From: Desulforamulus putei DSM 12395
GTDB taxonomy: Bacteria > Bacillota > Desulfotomaculia > Desulfotomaculales > Desulfotomaculaceae
Assembly (NCBI RefSeq): GCF_900129195.1
Contig: NZ_FQUY01000001.1
Span: forward strand, 62,001 to 126,000
DNA length: 64,000 bases
Direction: 5' to 3'
Part shown: positions 15,620 to 25,334 of the stretch, in pieces
How the letters are laid out: every line of letters starts with the position of its first letter
Position numbering within the stretch: the first letter of the stretch is position 1
Notes under the pieces: generated by a model
What the model saw: the letters and a program-made list of their open reading frames with translations, nothing else
Databases searched by the model: none
Told to the model about the DNA's origin: nothing
Position numbers and translations under genes: made by a program

Positions 15620-17110
15620 ATGATTCATCAAGACACCAATGCTTCTGTCAGCGGCAAAGTACCAATGTTGAAGAACGAAGACTGGTGGGCAGTGTGGCTG
15701 GGGTTGTTTATCTTTTTGCTGGGCCTGGGCCCCATCTTTGGTTCCGACCTGCTGGGGTGGGTGGTCAAAGTTAACACCTGGACAGACATTTCCAAGTCCT
15801 TCGGGCCGCTCTCCAAGACTTTCAAAGACATGTCCGGATTTACATCGTTATTCTTAACTTATCTTTTCCTGCTGGTGCTGACAACCATTGGAGCCAGAGC
15901 AATGGGCGCCAATATCAAAAGGTTTGTCATTGGCTTTACTGTTATTTTTGCCATCACCGTTCTCTGCTTGATCATCGGCGATAACGCATATATTGCTGCA
16001 AGTCCCGACAAACAGGTCAAGCTGGGCATTAGTTGGTCACTGGGGTTGGGTGAAATGGGCTTTATTATTGCGATGATCGTGGGCCTCATCATCGGAAACT
16101 TTTTCCCCGGGGTTGCCAAATATCTTGAAGAAGCAGCCAAACCGGAGTGGTTCATTAAGACCGGTATCGTCATTTTAGGTGCGGCCGTGGGGATTAAAAC
16201 CCTGGGAGCCGTGGGCCTGGCCACCACCGTTATTGTACGGGGGCTGTGCGCAGTGGTGGAAGCCTATTTAATATACTGGCCTGTTGTTTATTTTATAGCC
16301 CGTAAATACTTTAAATTTACCCCCGAATGGGCTGCGCCCCTGGCCTCCGGTATCTCCATCTGTGGTGTTTCGGCGGCCATTGCCACCGGGGGTGCCATCC
16401 GTTCCCGTCCCATTGTGCCGGTGATCCTGTCAGCGGTGATTATTGTTTTTGTGGCGGTTGAAATGCTGATTCTCCCCTGGTTTGCTTCTGCGTTCCTTCA
16501 TGAAGAGCCCATGGTGGCCGGGGCCTGGATGGGTCTGGCGGTAAAAAGCGACGGCGGCGCGGTGGCCAGCGGCGCCATTACCGATTCCATGATCAGAGCC
16601 AAGGTTCTGAAAGAAACAGGTGTACAATATGAAGAGGGCTGGATGCTAATGACAGCCACCACCACCAAAGTGTTCATCGATATTTTCATTGGTGTGTGGG
16701 CCTTTATCCTGGCCATCATCTGGTGTATGTTTAATCTGAATAAAAAGGGCGGAGGAACTTCAACCGACACGAAGGTTTCAGCCGGGGAGATTTGGGACAG
16801 ATTTCCCAAATTTGTCATTGGTTTTGCACTGACCTTCCTGGTACTGCTCCTATGGGGTCTCGGCGATGCCAGTATCATCAAAGCTGCCAAGGTCGGTATC
16901 GATGAAGCCAATGGCTTTAGAACAATTCTGTTTGCCCTGTGTTTCTTCTCCATCGGTCTTATCACCAATGTGCGCAAGCTCTGGGACGCCGGCATGGGAC
17001 GCATCGTGGCGGTTTATGCCGTATGCCTGTTTGGTTTTATCCTCTGGGTCGGCCTGTTTATTTCCTGGATCTTTTATCACGGTATCCTGCCGCCCATTGT
17101 CAGCAGTTAG
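15620..17110 (+). CDS. YeiH-family putative sulfate/anion exporter
   Basis: 496 residues, ATG behind TAAGGAGGGATC. About eleven to thirteen membrane segments. Family hallmarks include WFIKTGIVILGAAVG, ASGISICGVSAAIATGG and SDGGAVASGAITDSM. This is the UPF0324/YeiH family, annotated as putative sulfate exporters and often found in sulfur-compound users. It is longer than the usual 330-430 residues, with an extended N-terminus and a loop near residues 373-390. The operon partner is the small membrane protein 29 bases downstream. The substrate is not proven for the family. Confidence 0.85.
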   Translation: MIHQDTNASVSGKVPMLKNEDWWAVWLGLFIFLLGLGPIFGSDLLGWVVKVNTWTDISKSFGPLSKTFKDMSGFTSLFLTYLFLLVLTTIGARAMGANIKRFVIGFTVIFAITVLCLIIGDNAYIAASPDKQVKLGISWSLGLGEMGFIIAMIVGLIIGNFFPGVAKYLEEAAKPEWFIKTGIVILGAAVGIKTLGAVGLATTVIVRGLCAVVEAYLIYWPVVYFIARKYFKFTPEWAAPLASGISICGVSAAIATGGAIRSRPIVPVILSAVIIVFVAVEMLILPWFASAFLHEEPMVAGAWMGLAVKSDGGAVASGAITDSMIRAKVLKETGVQYEEGWMLMTATTTKVFIDIFIGVWAFILAIIWCMFNLNKKGGGTSTDTKVSAGEIWDRFPKFVIGFALTFLVLLLWGLGDASIIKAAKVGIDEANGFRTILFALCFFSIGLITNVRKLWDAGMGRIVAVYAVCLFGFILWVGLFISWIFYHGILPPIVSS

Positions 17111-17139
17111 ATAATAATGGAATAAGGGAGGTCTGAAGC

Positions 17140-17316
17140 ATGGCGGAAGTGAAAATTCGGGATGCAGATCAAACATTGGTCAGGGCCCGGCAGGAAGTGG
17201 ATTACCAGGACGAGTGGTTTGAGTTACAGCCCATTGAGAAAAAACTGATCTCCTATTCATTGGCACTGGGAATCGGATTGCTGATTATCTTTATTTTAGT
17301 ATTTAAACCCTTTTAG
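17140..17316 (+). CDS. 58-residue single-pass membrane protein
   Basis: ATG ten bases after AAGGGAGG, 58 codons. The first 35 residues are hydrophilic and charged; residues about 38-56 form one membrane helix ending in FKPF. It is co-transcribed with the YeiH-type exporter and followed by a strong terminator, so it is probably an accessory subunit of that transporter. No family is recognised. Confidence 0.75.
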   Translation: MAEVKIRDADQTLVRARQEVDYQDEWFELQPIEKKLISYSLALGIGLLIIFILVFKPF

Positions 17317-17330
17317 TTGGGGAACCTGCA

Positions 17331-17360
17331 CCCGTTGTCCGTTTGGGCAGCGGGCTTTTT
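17331..17360 (+). terminator. intrinsic terminator
   Basis: 10-bp stem CCCGTTGTCC with GGGCAGCGGG (two G-U), loop GTTT, then CTTTTTG. Confidence 0.85.
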
Positions 17361-17524
17361 GTTTCTTAAAAATGAGGTGGAACAGTTTAATTTTTCATTA
17401 AAGATATTGCATAAATTGGTAATCAATGGTACGTAAAGAGTAAGGAATAATTTTCTTTGTCAGTTCATTTACAAAATGTTTTAGTTGGAAAAAAAAGGAA
17501 TTCGATTATTGGGAAGCGTATATA

Positions 17525-19477
17525 ATGAAAAGTGTTCCAGTAAAAGGAAAACATTTAAATACAGAAAGAGTGGTGAATGTAATGAATACGGGCCTGAGTG
17601 ACCAAGATTTGTATTTGTTTCATGAAGGATCCCTATATAAAAGCTACCAAATGCTGGGCGCCCATTTGACAGAACAAAACGGGATGCAGGGGGTCAGGTT
17701 TTCCCTGTGGGCCCCCAATGCCAGGGAGGTCCGTGTGGTGGGTGACTTTAATCAATGGCAGGGCCACCGGCATGTCATGGAAAGGGTGAAACAGTCCGGC
17801 ATTTGGTCTCTTTTTGTCCCCGGACTAAAACCGATGGACTTATACAAATATGAAATTCATACACACCAGGGGGAAGTGTTGTTAAAGGCGGATCCCTATG
17901 CTTTTTATTCCGAAATCAGGCCCGGCACCGCTTCCAGAGTTTATTCACTGGCCGGCTACCGATGGCAGGACCTGGCCTACCTGGAACGACAGAAAACAAC
18001 CCCTGTCTATGAAAGCCCGGTCTTCATCTATGAAGTACACCCGGGTTCCTGGAGGAGAAGGGACGGTGGGTTTCTGACCTACCGGGAGCTGGCTGACCAA
18101 TTGGTTGATTATGTAGCAGACATGGGTTTTACCCATGTGGAACTTCTCCCGGTGATGGAACACCCCTATGATCCGTCATGGGGATACCAGGTTACCGGTT
18201 ATTACTCTGTCAACAGCCGTTACGGCACTCCCCACGATTTCATGTATTTCGTCGATTGCTGCCATCAACGGGGGATTGGGGTCATTTTGGATTGGGTACC
18301 GGCTCATTTTTGTAAAGACAGTCACGGGCTTGGTCGGTTTGACGGAACAGCCCTTTACGAATCGGCCAACCCGTTAAGGGCGGAAAATTGGCAGTGGGGC
18401 ACGCTGAATTTTGATTTTGCCAAACCGGAAGTGGTCAGCTTCTTAATTTCCAACGCCCTTTTCTGGCTGGATGTCTATCATATTGACGGCCTGCGGGTGG
18501 ATGCAGTGGCCTTTATGCTTTATTTGGATTATGGCCGGCAAGAGGGACAGTGGGTTCCCAATCAATACGGCGGCAAAGAAAACCTGGAAGCGGTGGCCTT
18601 TATGAAAAAGCTCAATGAGGTGGTCTTTCAGTATTTTCCGGATGCCCTGATGATTGCCGAAGAGTCCACAGCCTGGCCCGCCGTCACCAAACCCACCTAT
18701 TTAGGGGGACTGGGGTATAACTACAAATGGAACATGGGGTGGATGAACGATTTGCTTCGTTACATGCAGATGGACCCTGTGCACCGGAAATGGCATCACC
18801 ACCTGCTGACCTTTTCCTTTATGTATGCCTTCTCGGAAAACTATATTTTACCCCTGTCCCACGATGAGGTGGTACATGGAAAAAAGTCATTGCTAAATAA
18901 AATGCCCGGGGATTACTGGCAAAAATTTGCCAATCTGAGAGCGTTATACGGCTATATGACAGCCCACCCGGGTAAAAAGCTCCTTTTTATGGGCGGCGAG
19001 TTCGGCCAGTTTATCGAATGGAATGAAAATCAAAGTCTGGACTGGCACCTGTTGCAATACGATATGCACCAAAAACTGAACCGGTATGTGAAGGAACTGA
19101 ACCATTTTTACAGATCTGAAAAAAGTTTGTGGGAACTGGATCACGAGGAAAAAGGTTTTCAATGGATTGATCCCCATGATTACAGTCAAAGCATTATTAC
19201 CTTCCTGAGACAATCCCGGGACCCGGATGATTTTTTAATCATTGTTTGCAATTTCACCCCGGTGGTACGGGAAGGATACCGGATCGGCGTGCCGTGCCCG
19301 GGGGAATACCTTGAGGTTTTTAACAGTGATTTACACATCTACGGCGGGTCCGGACAGGTCAACAGCTTGGTGGTGGCGGAAAACCGGCCCTGGCATAACC
19401 AACCCTATTCGGTGGAGATTAAGGTACCGCCGCTGGCGGTGGTTTTCTTCAAGGCCCTTAACAAGAGATGGCAGTAA
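17525..19477 (+). CDS. glgB: 1,4-alpha-glucan branching enzyme (GH13)
   Basis: 650 residues from ATG 17525; ATG 17582 is the alternative start, and neither has a perfect ribosome site. An N-terminal CBM48 domain (VRFSLWAPNAREVRVVGDFN, about residues 60-80) precedes the catalytic barrel. The barrel shows VELLPVMEHPYDPSWGYQ, the nucleophile Asp in GLRVDAV, the acid Glu in MIAEEST and the transition-state Asp in LSHDEVVHGK. It makes alpha-1,6 branches in glycogen. It is the first gene of a six-gene glycogen operon with short spacers. Confidence 0.95.
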   Translation: MKSVPVKGKHLNTERVVNVMNTGLSDQDLYLFHEGSLYKSYQMLGAHLTEQNGMQGVRFSLWAPNAREVRVVGDFNQWQGHRHVMERVKQSGIWSLFVPGLKPMDLYKYEIHTHQGEVLLKADPYAFYSEIRPGTASRVYSLAGYRWQDLAYLERQKTTPVYESPVFIYEVHPGSWRRRDGGFLTYRELADQLVDYVADMGFTHVELLPVMEHPYDPSWGYQVTGYYSVNSRYGTPHDFMYFVDCCHQRGIGVILDWVPAHFCKDSHGLGRFDGTALYESANPLRAENWQWGTLNFDFAKPEVVSFLISNALFWLDVYHIDGLRVDAVAFMLYLDYGRQEGQWVPNQYGGKENLEAVAFMKKLNEVVFQYFPDALMIAEESTAWPAVTKPTYLGGLGYNYKWNMGWMNDLLRYMQMDPVHRKWHHHLLTFSFMYAFSENYILPLSHDEVVHGKKSLLNKMPGDYWQKFANLRALYGYMTAHPGKKLLFMGGEFGQFIEWNENQSLDWHLLQYDMHQKLNRYVKELNHFYRSEKSLWELDHEEKGFQWIDPHDYSQSIITFLRQSRDPDDFLIIVCNFTPVVREGYRIGVPCPGEYLEVFNSDLHIYGGSGQVNSLVVAENRPWHNQPYSVEIKVPPLAVVFFKALNKRWQ

Positions 19478-19528
19478 CAGAAATCATCACCGGTTTGCCG
19501 GTTATTCCAGGTAATAGGGGGGAGGAAC

Positions 19529-20749
19529 ATGCAGAGTAAAGAATGTGTTGCCATGCTCCTGGCCGGCGGGCAGGGAAGCCGGTTGGGAGTCTTAACCAAA
19601 AAGCTGGCCAAACCTGCCGTTCCCTTTGGTGGGAAATACCGCATCATAGATTTTACCCTCAGCAACTGCAACAATTCCGGATTTGATACGGTGGGGGTCC
19701 TGACCCAGTATCAACCCCTGGCCTTAAACACCTATATCGGTATCGGCAGTCACTGGGATTTGGACCGTAAAAACGGCGGCGTCACCGTATTGCCGCCCTT
19801 TGTCAAAGAAATGGGGGGGGAATGGTACAAGGGTACCGCCAATGCCATCTATCAGAATATTGAGTTTGTGGATCAGTATCGTCCCAAGTACCTGCTGGTG
19901 CTCTCAGGGGATCATATTTATAAAATGGATTATTCTTTGATGCTGGACTTTCATAAGGAAAAACAGGCCGATGCCACCATTGCCGTCATTGAAGTTCCCT
20001 GGGAGGAAGCAAGCAGTTTCGGCATTATAAATATAGCCCGGGATGCCCGGATCATTGATTTTGAAGAAAAACCCGCCGTACCTAAAAGCAACCTTGCCTC
20101 CATGGGTGTGTATATTTTCAACTGGGAGCTGTTAAAAAAATATTTGGAAGAGGATGAACAAAATCCCCGTTCCAGCAATGACTTCGGCAAAAACATCATA
20201 CCCATGATGCTGAAGGTGGGACAAAGAATGTATGCCTACCCCTTTAAGGGCTACTGGCGGGATGTGGGTACCATTGAGAGTCTCTGGCAGGCCAATATGG
20301 ACTTGTTGTCCGATAAGCCCAAATTAAACCTCAACGATCCCAAATGGACCATTTACTCGGTAAATCCCAACCACCCGCCACAGTATATCGCCCCCACCGC
20401 CAGGGTTACCGGTTCTTTGGTGAATGAAGGGTGTATGGTCTACGGGGAGGTTAATCATTCTATTTTATTTCCCGGCGTTTATATCGGTGAAGGGGCCAAA
20501 ATCAATGATGCCGTAATTATGCCCAATGCCAAAATCGGAGCCAACACAGTCATTGAGAGGGCCATCATTGGTGTGGAGGCGGTCATCGAAGACCGCTGTC
20601 AAGTCGGTTGTCTGGACGAGGCATGCGGCCGGTGTTCCGAACCCTGTTCCAGAATAACGGTGGTGGAAGGCAATATCGTTGTAGCCGGCGGTTCGGTGTT
20701 AAAAAGCTGCAGCCTGGCGAAAAATGAATTAACTGTCCGGTCTTCATAA
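19529..20749 (+). CDS. glgC: glucose-1-phosphate adenylyltransferase
   Basis: 406 residues, ATG behind GGGGGGAGGAAC. The nucleotidyltransferase domain has [29 protein letters not shown] and [11 protein letters not shown], followed by a left-handed beta-helix C-terminus. It makes ADP-glucose from glucose-1-phosphate and ATP, the committed step. Near the C-terminus a run [14 protein letters not shown] puts four Cys within about 13 residues inside the beta-helix, which I do not associate with ordinary GlgC. It is 51 bases downstream of glgB. Confidence 0.95.
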   Translation: MQSKECVAMLLAGGQGSRLGVLTKKLAKPAVPFGGKYRIIDFTLSNCNNSGFDTVGVLTQYQPLALNTYIGIGSHWDLDRKNGGVTVLPPFVKEMGGEWYKGTANAIYQNIEFVDQYRPKYLLVLSGDHIYKMDYSLMLDFHKEKQADATIAVIEVPWEEASSFGIINIARDARIIDFEEKPAVPKSNLASMGVYIFNWELLKKYLEEDEQNPRSSNDFGKNIIPMMLKVGQRMYAYPFKGYWRDVGTIESLWQANMDLLSDKPKLNLNDPKWTIYSVNPNHPPQYIAPTARVTGSLVNEGCMVYGEVNHSILFPGVYIGEGAKINDAVIMPNAKIGANTVIERAIIGVEAVIEDRCQVGCLDEACGRCSEPCSRITVVEGNIVVAGGSVLKSCSLAKNELTVRSS

Positions 20750-20761
20750 AGGGGTGATCGC

Positions 20762-21877
20762 ATGAAGAATGTCATGGGGATTATCAATCTTATGGAAGAT
20801 GAGGAATTTTTAAAGGAAATCAGTCACCATCGCCCAGCGGCTGCGGTACCCTTTGGGGGCCGCTACCGGATGATTGATTTTGTCCTGTCCAATATGGTAA
20901 ATTCAGGGATCCGCAATGTAGGCATCATTGTGCAGCATAAATACCGGGCCCTCATGGATCACCTGGGCAACGGTAAAGAATGGGATTTGGACCGGAAGAG
21001 GGACGGGTTGTTTTACCTCCCCCCGGGCCAGGGCTGCCAACAGGGAAGTTACAGGTGGGATTTGCGGCATTTTCACACTCACCTGGATTATCTCCAATAC
21101 AGCCGGCAAAAATATATTCTCATTTCCGGCAGCAATATGATTTGTAACATAGACTACCGGGATGCCTTTCAATTTCATCAGGCCATGAATGCGGACATTA
21201 CCATTCTATATAAGGATATGGAAAACACAGGTGAGGATTTATCCCGGTGTCACATGGTGGAAACGGCGGAGGACGGGCGCATTATTGATCTGGAAATAAA
21301 CCCGAACAAAATGAGGGGTTCAAAAATGTCTATGGAAATGTGCATCATGGAAAAATCGCTGCTGGTTGAGTTGATTCACCGGTGTTACTCCCGGGGGGAA
21401 TGCGACCTGGTGAGGGACGGGTTTATTCGCAATCTTAATCGTTTGAGGATTTATGGTTTCCCCTACCAGGGTTATCTGGCCCATATTGATTCCATTCAAA
21501 GTTATTACAACCATAGCATGGAGTTACTGAGGCCGGAAATTTGGCAGCAATTGTTCTTTGATAAAGGACTTATTATAACCAAAGTGAAAGACGGGGCCCC
21601 TACCAAATACAGCAAGGGCTCCCGGGTTCACAACGCTCTCATTGCCAACGGTTGCATTATTGAAGGTACGGTGGAAAACAGCATCATTTTCAGAGGGGTT
21701 AAAATAGGGCAGGGCGCCCACATAAAGGACAGCATCATCATGCAGAAATGTAAGATTGAAGAAGGGGCATTGGTGGAGAACGTCATTGCGGACAAAGAGG
21801 TAACCATTACCAAGGGAAAACATTTGAAGGGAGAGAAAAATTACCCCATGGTCATTATGAAAAAAACCGTCATTTAA
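20762..21877 (+). CDS. glgD: glycogen biosynthesis protein GlgD
   Basis: 371 residues, ATG behind AAAGGGGTGATC, 12 bases after glgC. It is a GlgC paralogue: AAAVPFGGRYRMIDF is kept, but the N-terminal nucleotide-binding loop (GGxGxRL) is missing and DY in SGSNMICNIDY replaces the usual GDH. In Firmicutes GlgD is known as a weak or non-catalytic partner that activates GlgC in a heterotetramer, and the sequence fits that. The C-terminal beta-helix hexapeptides are present. Confidence 0.93.
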   Translation: MKNVMGIINLMEDEEFLKEISHHRPAAAVPFGGRYRMIDFVLSNMVNSGIRNVGIIVQHKYRALMDHLGNGKEWDLDRKRDGLFYLPPGQGCQQGSYRWDLRHFHTHLDYLQYSRQKYILISGSNMICNIDYRDAFQFHQAMNADITILYKDMENTGEDLSRCHMVETAEDGRIIDLEINPNKMRGSKMSMEMCIMEKSLLVELIHRCYSRGECDLVRDGFIRNLNRLRIYGFPYQGYLAHIDSIQSYYNHSMELLRPEIWQQLFFDKGLIITKVKDGAPTKYSKGSRVHNALIANGCIIEGTVENSIIFRGVKIGQGAHIKDSIIMQKCKIEEGALVENVIADKEVTITKGKHLKGEKNYPMVIMKKTVI

Positions 21878-21896
21878 GTGGGAGGTGAAGAGGACG

Positions 21897-23366
21897 ATGA
21901 AAGTGCTGTTTGTGGCCTCCGAAGGGGTTCCCTTTGCGAAAACCGGGGGTTTGGCAGATGTCATCGGTTCCCTGCCGAGGGCCTTGATCAACCAGGGGCT
22001 GGATGTGCGGGTGGTTTTGCCCAAATATGGCGTTATTCCGTTACATTATCGGAACAGTATGGTTTGTAAAAAAACCTTCACAGTGCCCCTGGGGTGGCGA
22101 AATGTCTATTGCGGCCTGGAACAACTGGAACATGAAGGGATTACCTATTACTTTATCGATAACGAGTATTATTTTAAAAGACAGGGCCTTTACGGCTTCC
22201 GGGATGATGCAGAGCGGTATGCCTTTTTCTGCCGAGCGGTGCTGGAGTCCTTGCCCCACCTGGGTTTTGTTCCCCGGATTCTCCACTGTCATGATTGGCA
22301 CACCGGTATGATCAGTGTTTTTTTGCAGGCCCATTACGGGAATCATCCCTTTTATAAAGACATCCGTACGGTTTTCACCGTTCACAATTTGCAATACCAG
22401 GGGGTATTTCCTAAAGACATTTTAGGAGACATTCTGGATTTAGGCGAAGAATATTTTACCCTGGACGGGGTGGAATTTTACGGCCAGGTCAGTTTTATCA
22501 AGGGCGGTTTAAATTATTCCCATATACTGACCACCGTCAGTGAGACCTACGCCCGGGAAATTCAGACCCCCTATTATGGCGAGCAATTGGACGGGTTGCT
22601 CAGGCATCGCCGTGACCGTTTGCATGGGATTGTGAACGGCATCGATACGGATTACTATAATCCTGCCACCGACCCGCATATTTTTGTCCATTATTCATGG
22701 GAAACCCCGGAAAAAAAGCAGGATAATAAAAAATATTTACAGGAAATCCTGTGCCTGCCGACACGGCATGACATTCCGCTGCTGGGACTGGTTTCAAGGC
22801 TGGTCAGCCAGAAGGGTCTGGACTTAATTGCCTGTGTATTGGAAGAAATCCTGTCCATGGATGTACAGCTGGTGGTGCTGGGTACGGGAGAAAAACGATA
22901 CGAGGAATTATTTCAACATGCCGCCGGAAGATATCCGGAGAAAGTGTCTGCCAACATCATGTTTGGCAACACTCTGGCCCATCGTATCTATGCCGGTTCG
23001 GATCTCTTCCTCATGCCGTCTCTCTTTGAACCCTGCGGCATCGGGCAACTGATTGCCTTGCGCTATGGTTCCATACCGGTGGTCAGGGAAACCGGGGGCT
23101 TAAAGGATACGGTACAACCCTATAATGAATACACCGGGGAAGGAAACGGTTTTAGTTTTACCAATTATAATGCCCATGACTTCCTTTATACCCTGAAAAG
23201 GGCAGTTCATTTTTATCACCAAGGGCCGGTTTGGTCAAAAATCCTGGTAAATGCTATGAAAAGTGACTACAGCTGGTATAAATCAGCCCAAAAATATCAA
23301 GACTTGTATAAGAAACTGGTCATGGATGCCGAGGAGTCCAAAACCCAAGATAGGCAGATGATATGA
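21897..23366 (+). CDS. glgA: glycogen synthase (ADP-glucose), GT5
   Basis: 489 residues from ATG 21897, behind GGGAGGTGAAG; an in-frame GTG at 21885 lies inside that site. The N-terminal KTGGLADV loop (KVLFVASEGVPFAKTGGLADV at residue 2) is the ADP-glucose binding signature. The C-terminal GT-B domain has the PSLFEPCGIGQL motif and the ETGGL turn. It extends alpha-1,4 chains from ADP-glucose. The stop is directly followed by the ATG of the GH13 gene. Confidence 0.95.
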   Translation: MKVLFVASEGVPFAKTGGLADVIGSLPRALINQGLDVRVVLPKYGVIPLHYRNSMVCKKTFTVPLGWRNVYCGLEQLEHEGITYYFIDNEYYFKRQGLYGFRDDAERYAFFCRAVLESLPHLGFVPRILHCHDWHTGMISVFLQAHYGNHPFYKDIRTVFTVHNLQYQGVFPKDILGDILDLGEEYFTLDGVEFYGQVSFIKGGLNYSHILTTVSETYAREIQTPYYGEQLDGLLRHRRDRLHGIVNGIDTDYYNPATDPHIFVHYSWETPEKKQDNKKYLQEILCLPTRHDIPLLGLVSRLVSQKGLDLIACVLEEILSMDVQLVVLGTGEKRYEELFQHAAGRYPEKVSANIMFGNTLAHRIYAGSDLFLMPSLFEPCGIGQLIALRYGSIPVVRETGGLKDTVQPYNEYTGEGNGFSFTNYNAHDFLYTLKRAVHFYHQGPVWSKILVNAMKSDYSWYKSAQKYQDLYKKLVMDAEESKTQDRQMI

Positions 23367-25334
23367 ATGAATCATCAGTGGATTTTTCACGATTCCCATC
23401 AATCATTGTTTCGCAGCCCCTTTGGGGCTGTTCCTTGTCATGCAAAAATCAGGCTGGCCGTTGCAATAAATTCCAGAGATCCGTTGGACAGTGTCATTTT
23501 GCGCTTGTGGAAGTATGGCCGTGAGGAAGAGAAGATTCCTATGCAGCCGGTGGAAGATGTCGGGGAGAAAAAGCTTTACCGGGCGGAAATAATGGCCCCA
23601 CCCAGGCAGGGGCTGTTGTGGTACTACTTTATCATTGTTCAAAGGGGTAGGACCTTTTACTATGGCAACAACCCCCGCAACCTGGGAGGGGTAGGCCGGA
23701 TTTATGATCATGAACCGCCCTCCTATCAGGTTACGGTGTATAAGGAAGATAACGCCACCCCGCACTGGTTCAAGGAAGCTGTCATGTACCAGATCTTTGT
23801 AGATCGTTTTTGCAACGGTCATGAAGAAGGAAAAATTTTAAACCCTAAGAAACACTGTATGATTTATCCCAGTTGGGACGCCGTGCCGCAATACGGCCGG
23901 GACCCGCTCACCGGCAAGACAATATGTTTCGACATCTTCGGAGGGAATTTACTGGGCGTCTTGAAAAAGCTCCCGTATTTAAAGGAACTGGGCATCAGTG
24001 TTATTTATCTCAATCCCATCTTTGAGGCTGCCAGCAGTCATAAATATGACACCGGGGACTATAAAAAAATTGATCCTATGTTCGGCGACAACCGGTTGTT
24101 CCAAGAACTGTGCGCCAAAGCCCGGGACATGGGGATTTCCATTATCCTGGACGGGGTTTTCAGCCATACCGGCAGTGACAGTGTTTATTTTAACCGGGAA
24201 GGCAATTATCCATCTGTAGGGGCCTACCAGTCCAAGGATTCTCCCTATTACCCCTGGTATCGCTTTATCGAGCACCCCCACAAATACGAGTGCTGGTGGG
24301 GTATCGAAACCTTGCCCAATGTCAATGAACTGGACCCTTCCTACCAGGAATTTATCATCACAGGAGAAGACAGTGTTATTAAATACTGGATGAAAATGGG
24401 GGCCAAAGGTTGGCGGCTGGATGTGGTGGATGAGTTGCCCGATGAATTTGTGAAAAAGATCCGTGCCACCATGAAACAATTGGACCCCGAGTCGGTGCTG
24501 ATCGGCGAAGTGTGGGAAGACGCTTCCAATAAGGTGAGTTACGGGGAAATGCGGCAGTACCTGCTGGGAGAGGAATTGGATTCCGTCATGAATTATCCTT
24601 TCCGCAGCGCCTGGTTGGACTTTATGACCGGCAGAAGTAATGCCCAGGAGCTTCATCTTCGTTTGATGAGCCTGTATGAAAATTACCCGCTGGAGCAATT
24701 TTACTCCGCCATGAACTTAATTGGCAGTCATGATGTGGAGCGGGTTCTCACCCTTTTAAGCGGGGCACCGGCGGAAGAAACGCTGTCCAAAGAGGAACAG
24801 GCCCGGTTTACGTTAAGCAATGAGCAAAAGAGGCTGGGCATTGCCCGGTTAAAACTGCTTTCTCTGGTTCAAATGACTTTTCCGGGGGTGCCCTGTATTT
24901 ATTACGGGGACGAGGCAGGCATGCACGGGTACAGGGACCCCTTAAACCGCGCCACCTATCCCTGGGGCAAAGAAAACCAGGAACTGCTGGCCTGGTACAA
25001 AAAAGTGATCGGCTATAGAAACCGGTATGACGTGCTGAAAACAGGTCGCTGGCTGCCGGTCTATTCCCAGGGGCAGGTTTACGGCTATCTAAGAATTATC
25101 AGCCAGGGGAAAGACGTATTCAACCGTCCCAAAAAAGACAACGTTGCCCTGGTTATGGTAAATGCCGGTACGGAAAGGGAGGTCAACCTCTCTGTCAACC
25201 TGGGCTGCCGGTGCAGCGGCAGTCTGTTTGATTTGCTGCAGGAGGGCCGGCAATATCCCGTCAAAGACGGGTACCTGCATCTTACACTGGGACCTCTGGA
25301 GGGGAAATTATTCATGGACGGGGGATTGAAATGA
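23367..25334 (+). CDS. GH13 alpha-glycosidase (neopullulanase/maltogenic type)
   Basis: 655 residues; ATG abuts the glgA stop. An N-terminal beta-sandwich (residues about 1-125) precedes the barrel, which begins at WFKEAVMYQIFVDRF. Region II GWRLDVVDELP has the nucleophile Asp, VLIGEVWEDA the acid Glu, and NLIGSHDVERV the His-Asp pair. The layout matches neopullulanase or cyclomaltodextrinase-like enzymes that cut short glucans. No signal peptide, so it is cytosolic: it probably trims glycogen or feeds MalQ. It overlaps malQ by four bases (ATGA), which suggests translational coupling. Confidence 0.88.
   Translation: MNHQWIFHDSHQSLFRSPFGAVPCHAKIRLAVAINSRDPLDSVILRLWKYGREEEKIPMQPVEDVGEKKLYRAEIMAPPRQGLLWYYFIIVQRGRTFYYGNNPRNLGGVGRIYDHEPPSYQVTVYKEDNATPHWFKEAVMYQIFVDRFCNGHEEGKILNPKKHCMIYPSWDAVPQYGRDPLTGKTICFDIFGGNLLGVLKKLPYLKELGISVIYLNPIFEAASSHKYDTGDYKKIDPMFGDNRLFQELCAKARDMGISIILDGVFSHTGSDSVYFNREGNYPSVGAYQSKDSPYYPWYRFIEHPHKYECWWGIETLPNVNELDPSYQEFIITGEDSVIKYWMKMGAKGWRLDVVDELPDEFVKKIRATMKQLDPESVLIGEVWEDASNKVSYGEMRQYLLGEELDSVMNYPFRSAWLDFMTGRSNAQELHLRLMSLYENYPLEQFYSAMNLIGSHDVERVLTLLSGAPAEETLSKEEQARFTLSNEQKRLGIARLKLLSLVQMTFPGVPCIYYGDEAGMHGYRDPLNRATYPWGKENQELLAWYKKVIGYRNRYDVLKTGRWLPVYSQGQVYGYLRIISQGKDVFNRPKKDNVALVMVNAGTEREVNLSVNLGCRCSGSLFDLLQEGRQYPVKDGYLHLTLGPLEGKLFMDGGLK

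Noticed and set aside
23979-24698. Long minus-strand ORF opposite the GH13 gene
   Set aside because: Antisense shadow of a well-recognised catalytic domain; no ribosome site and His/Phe-rich composition typical of a reverse frame.
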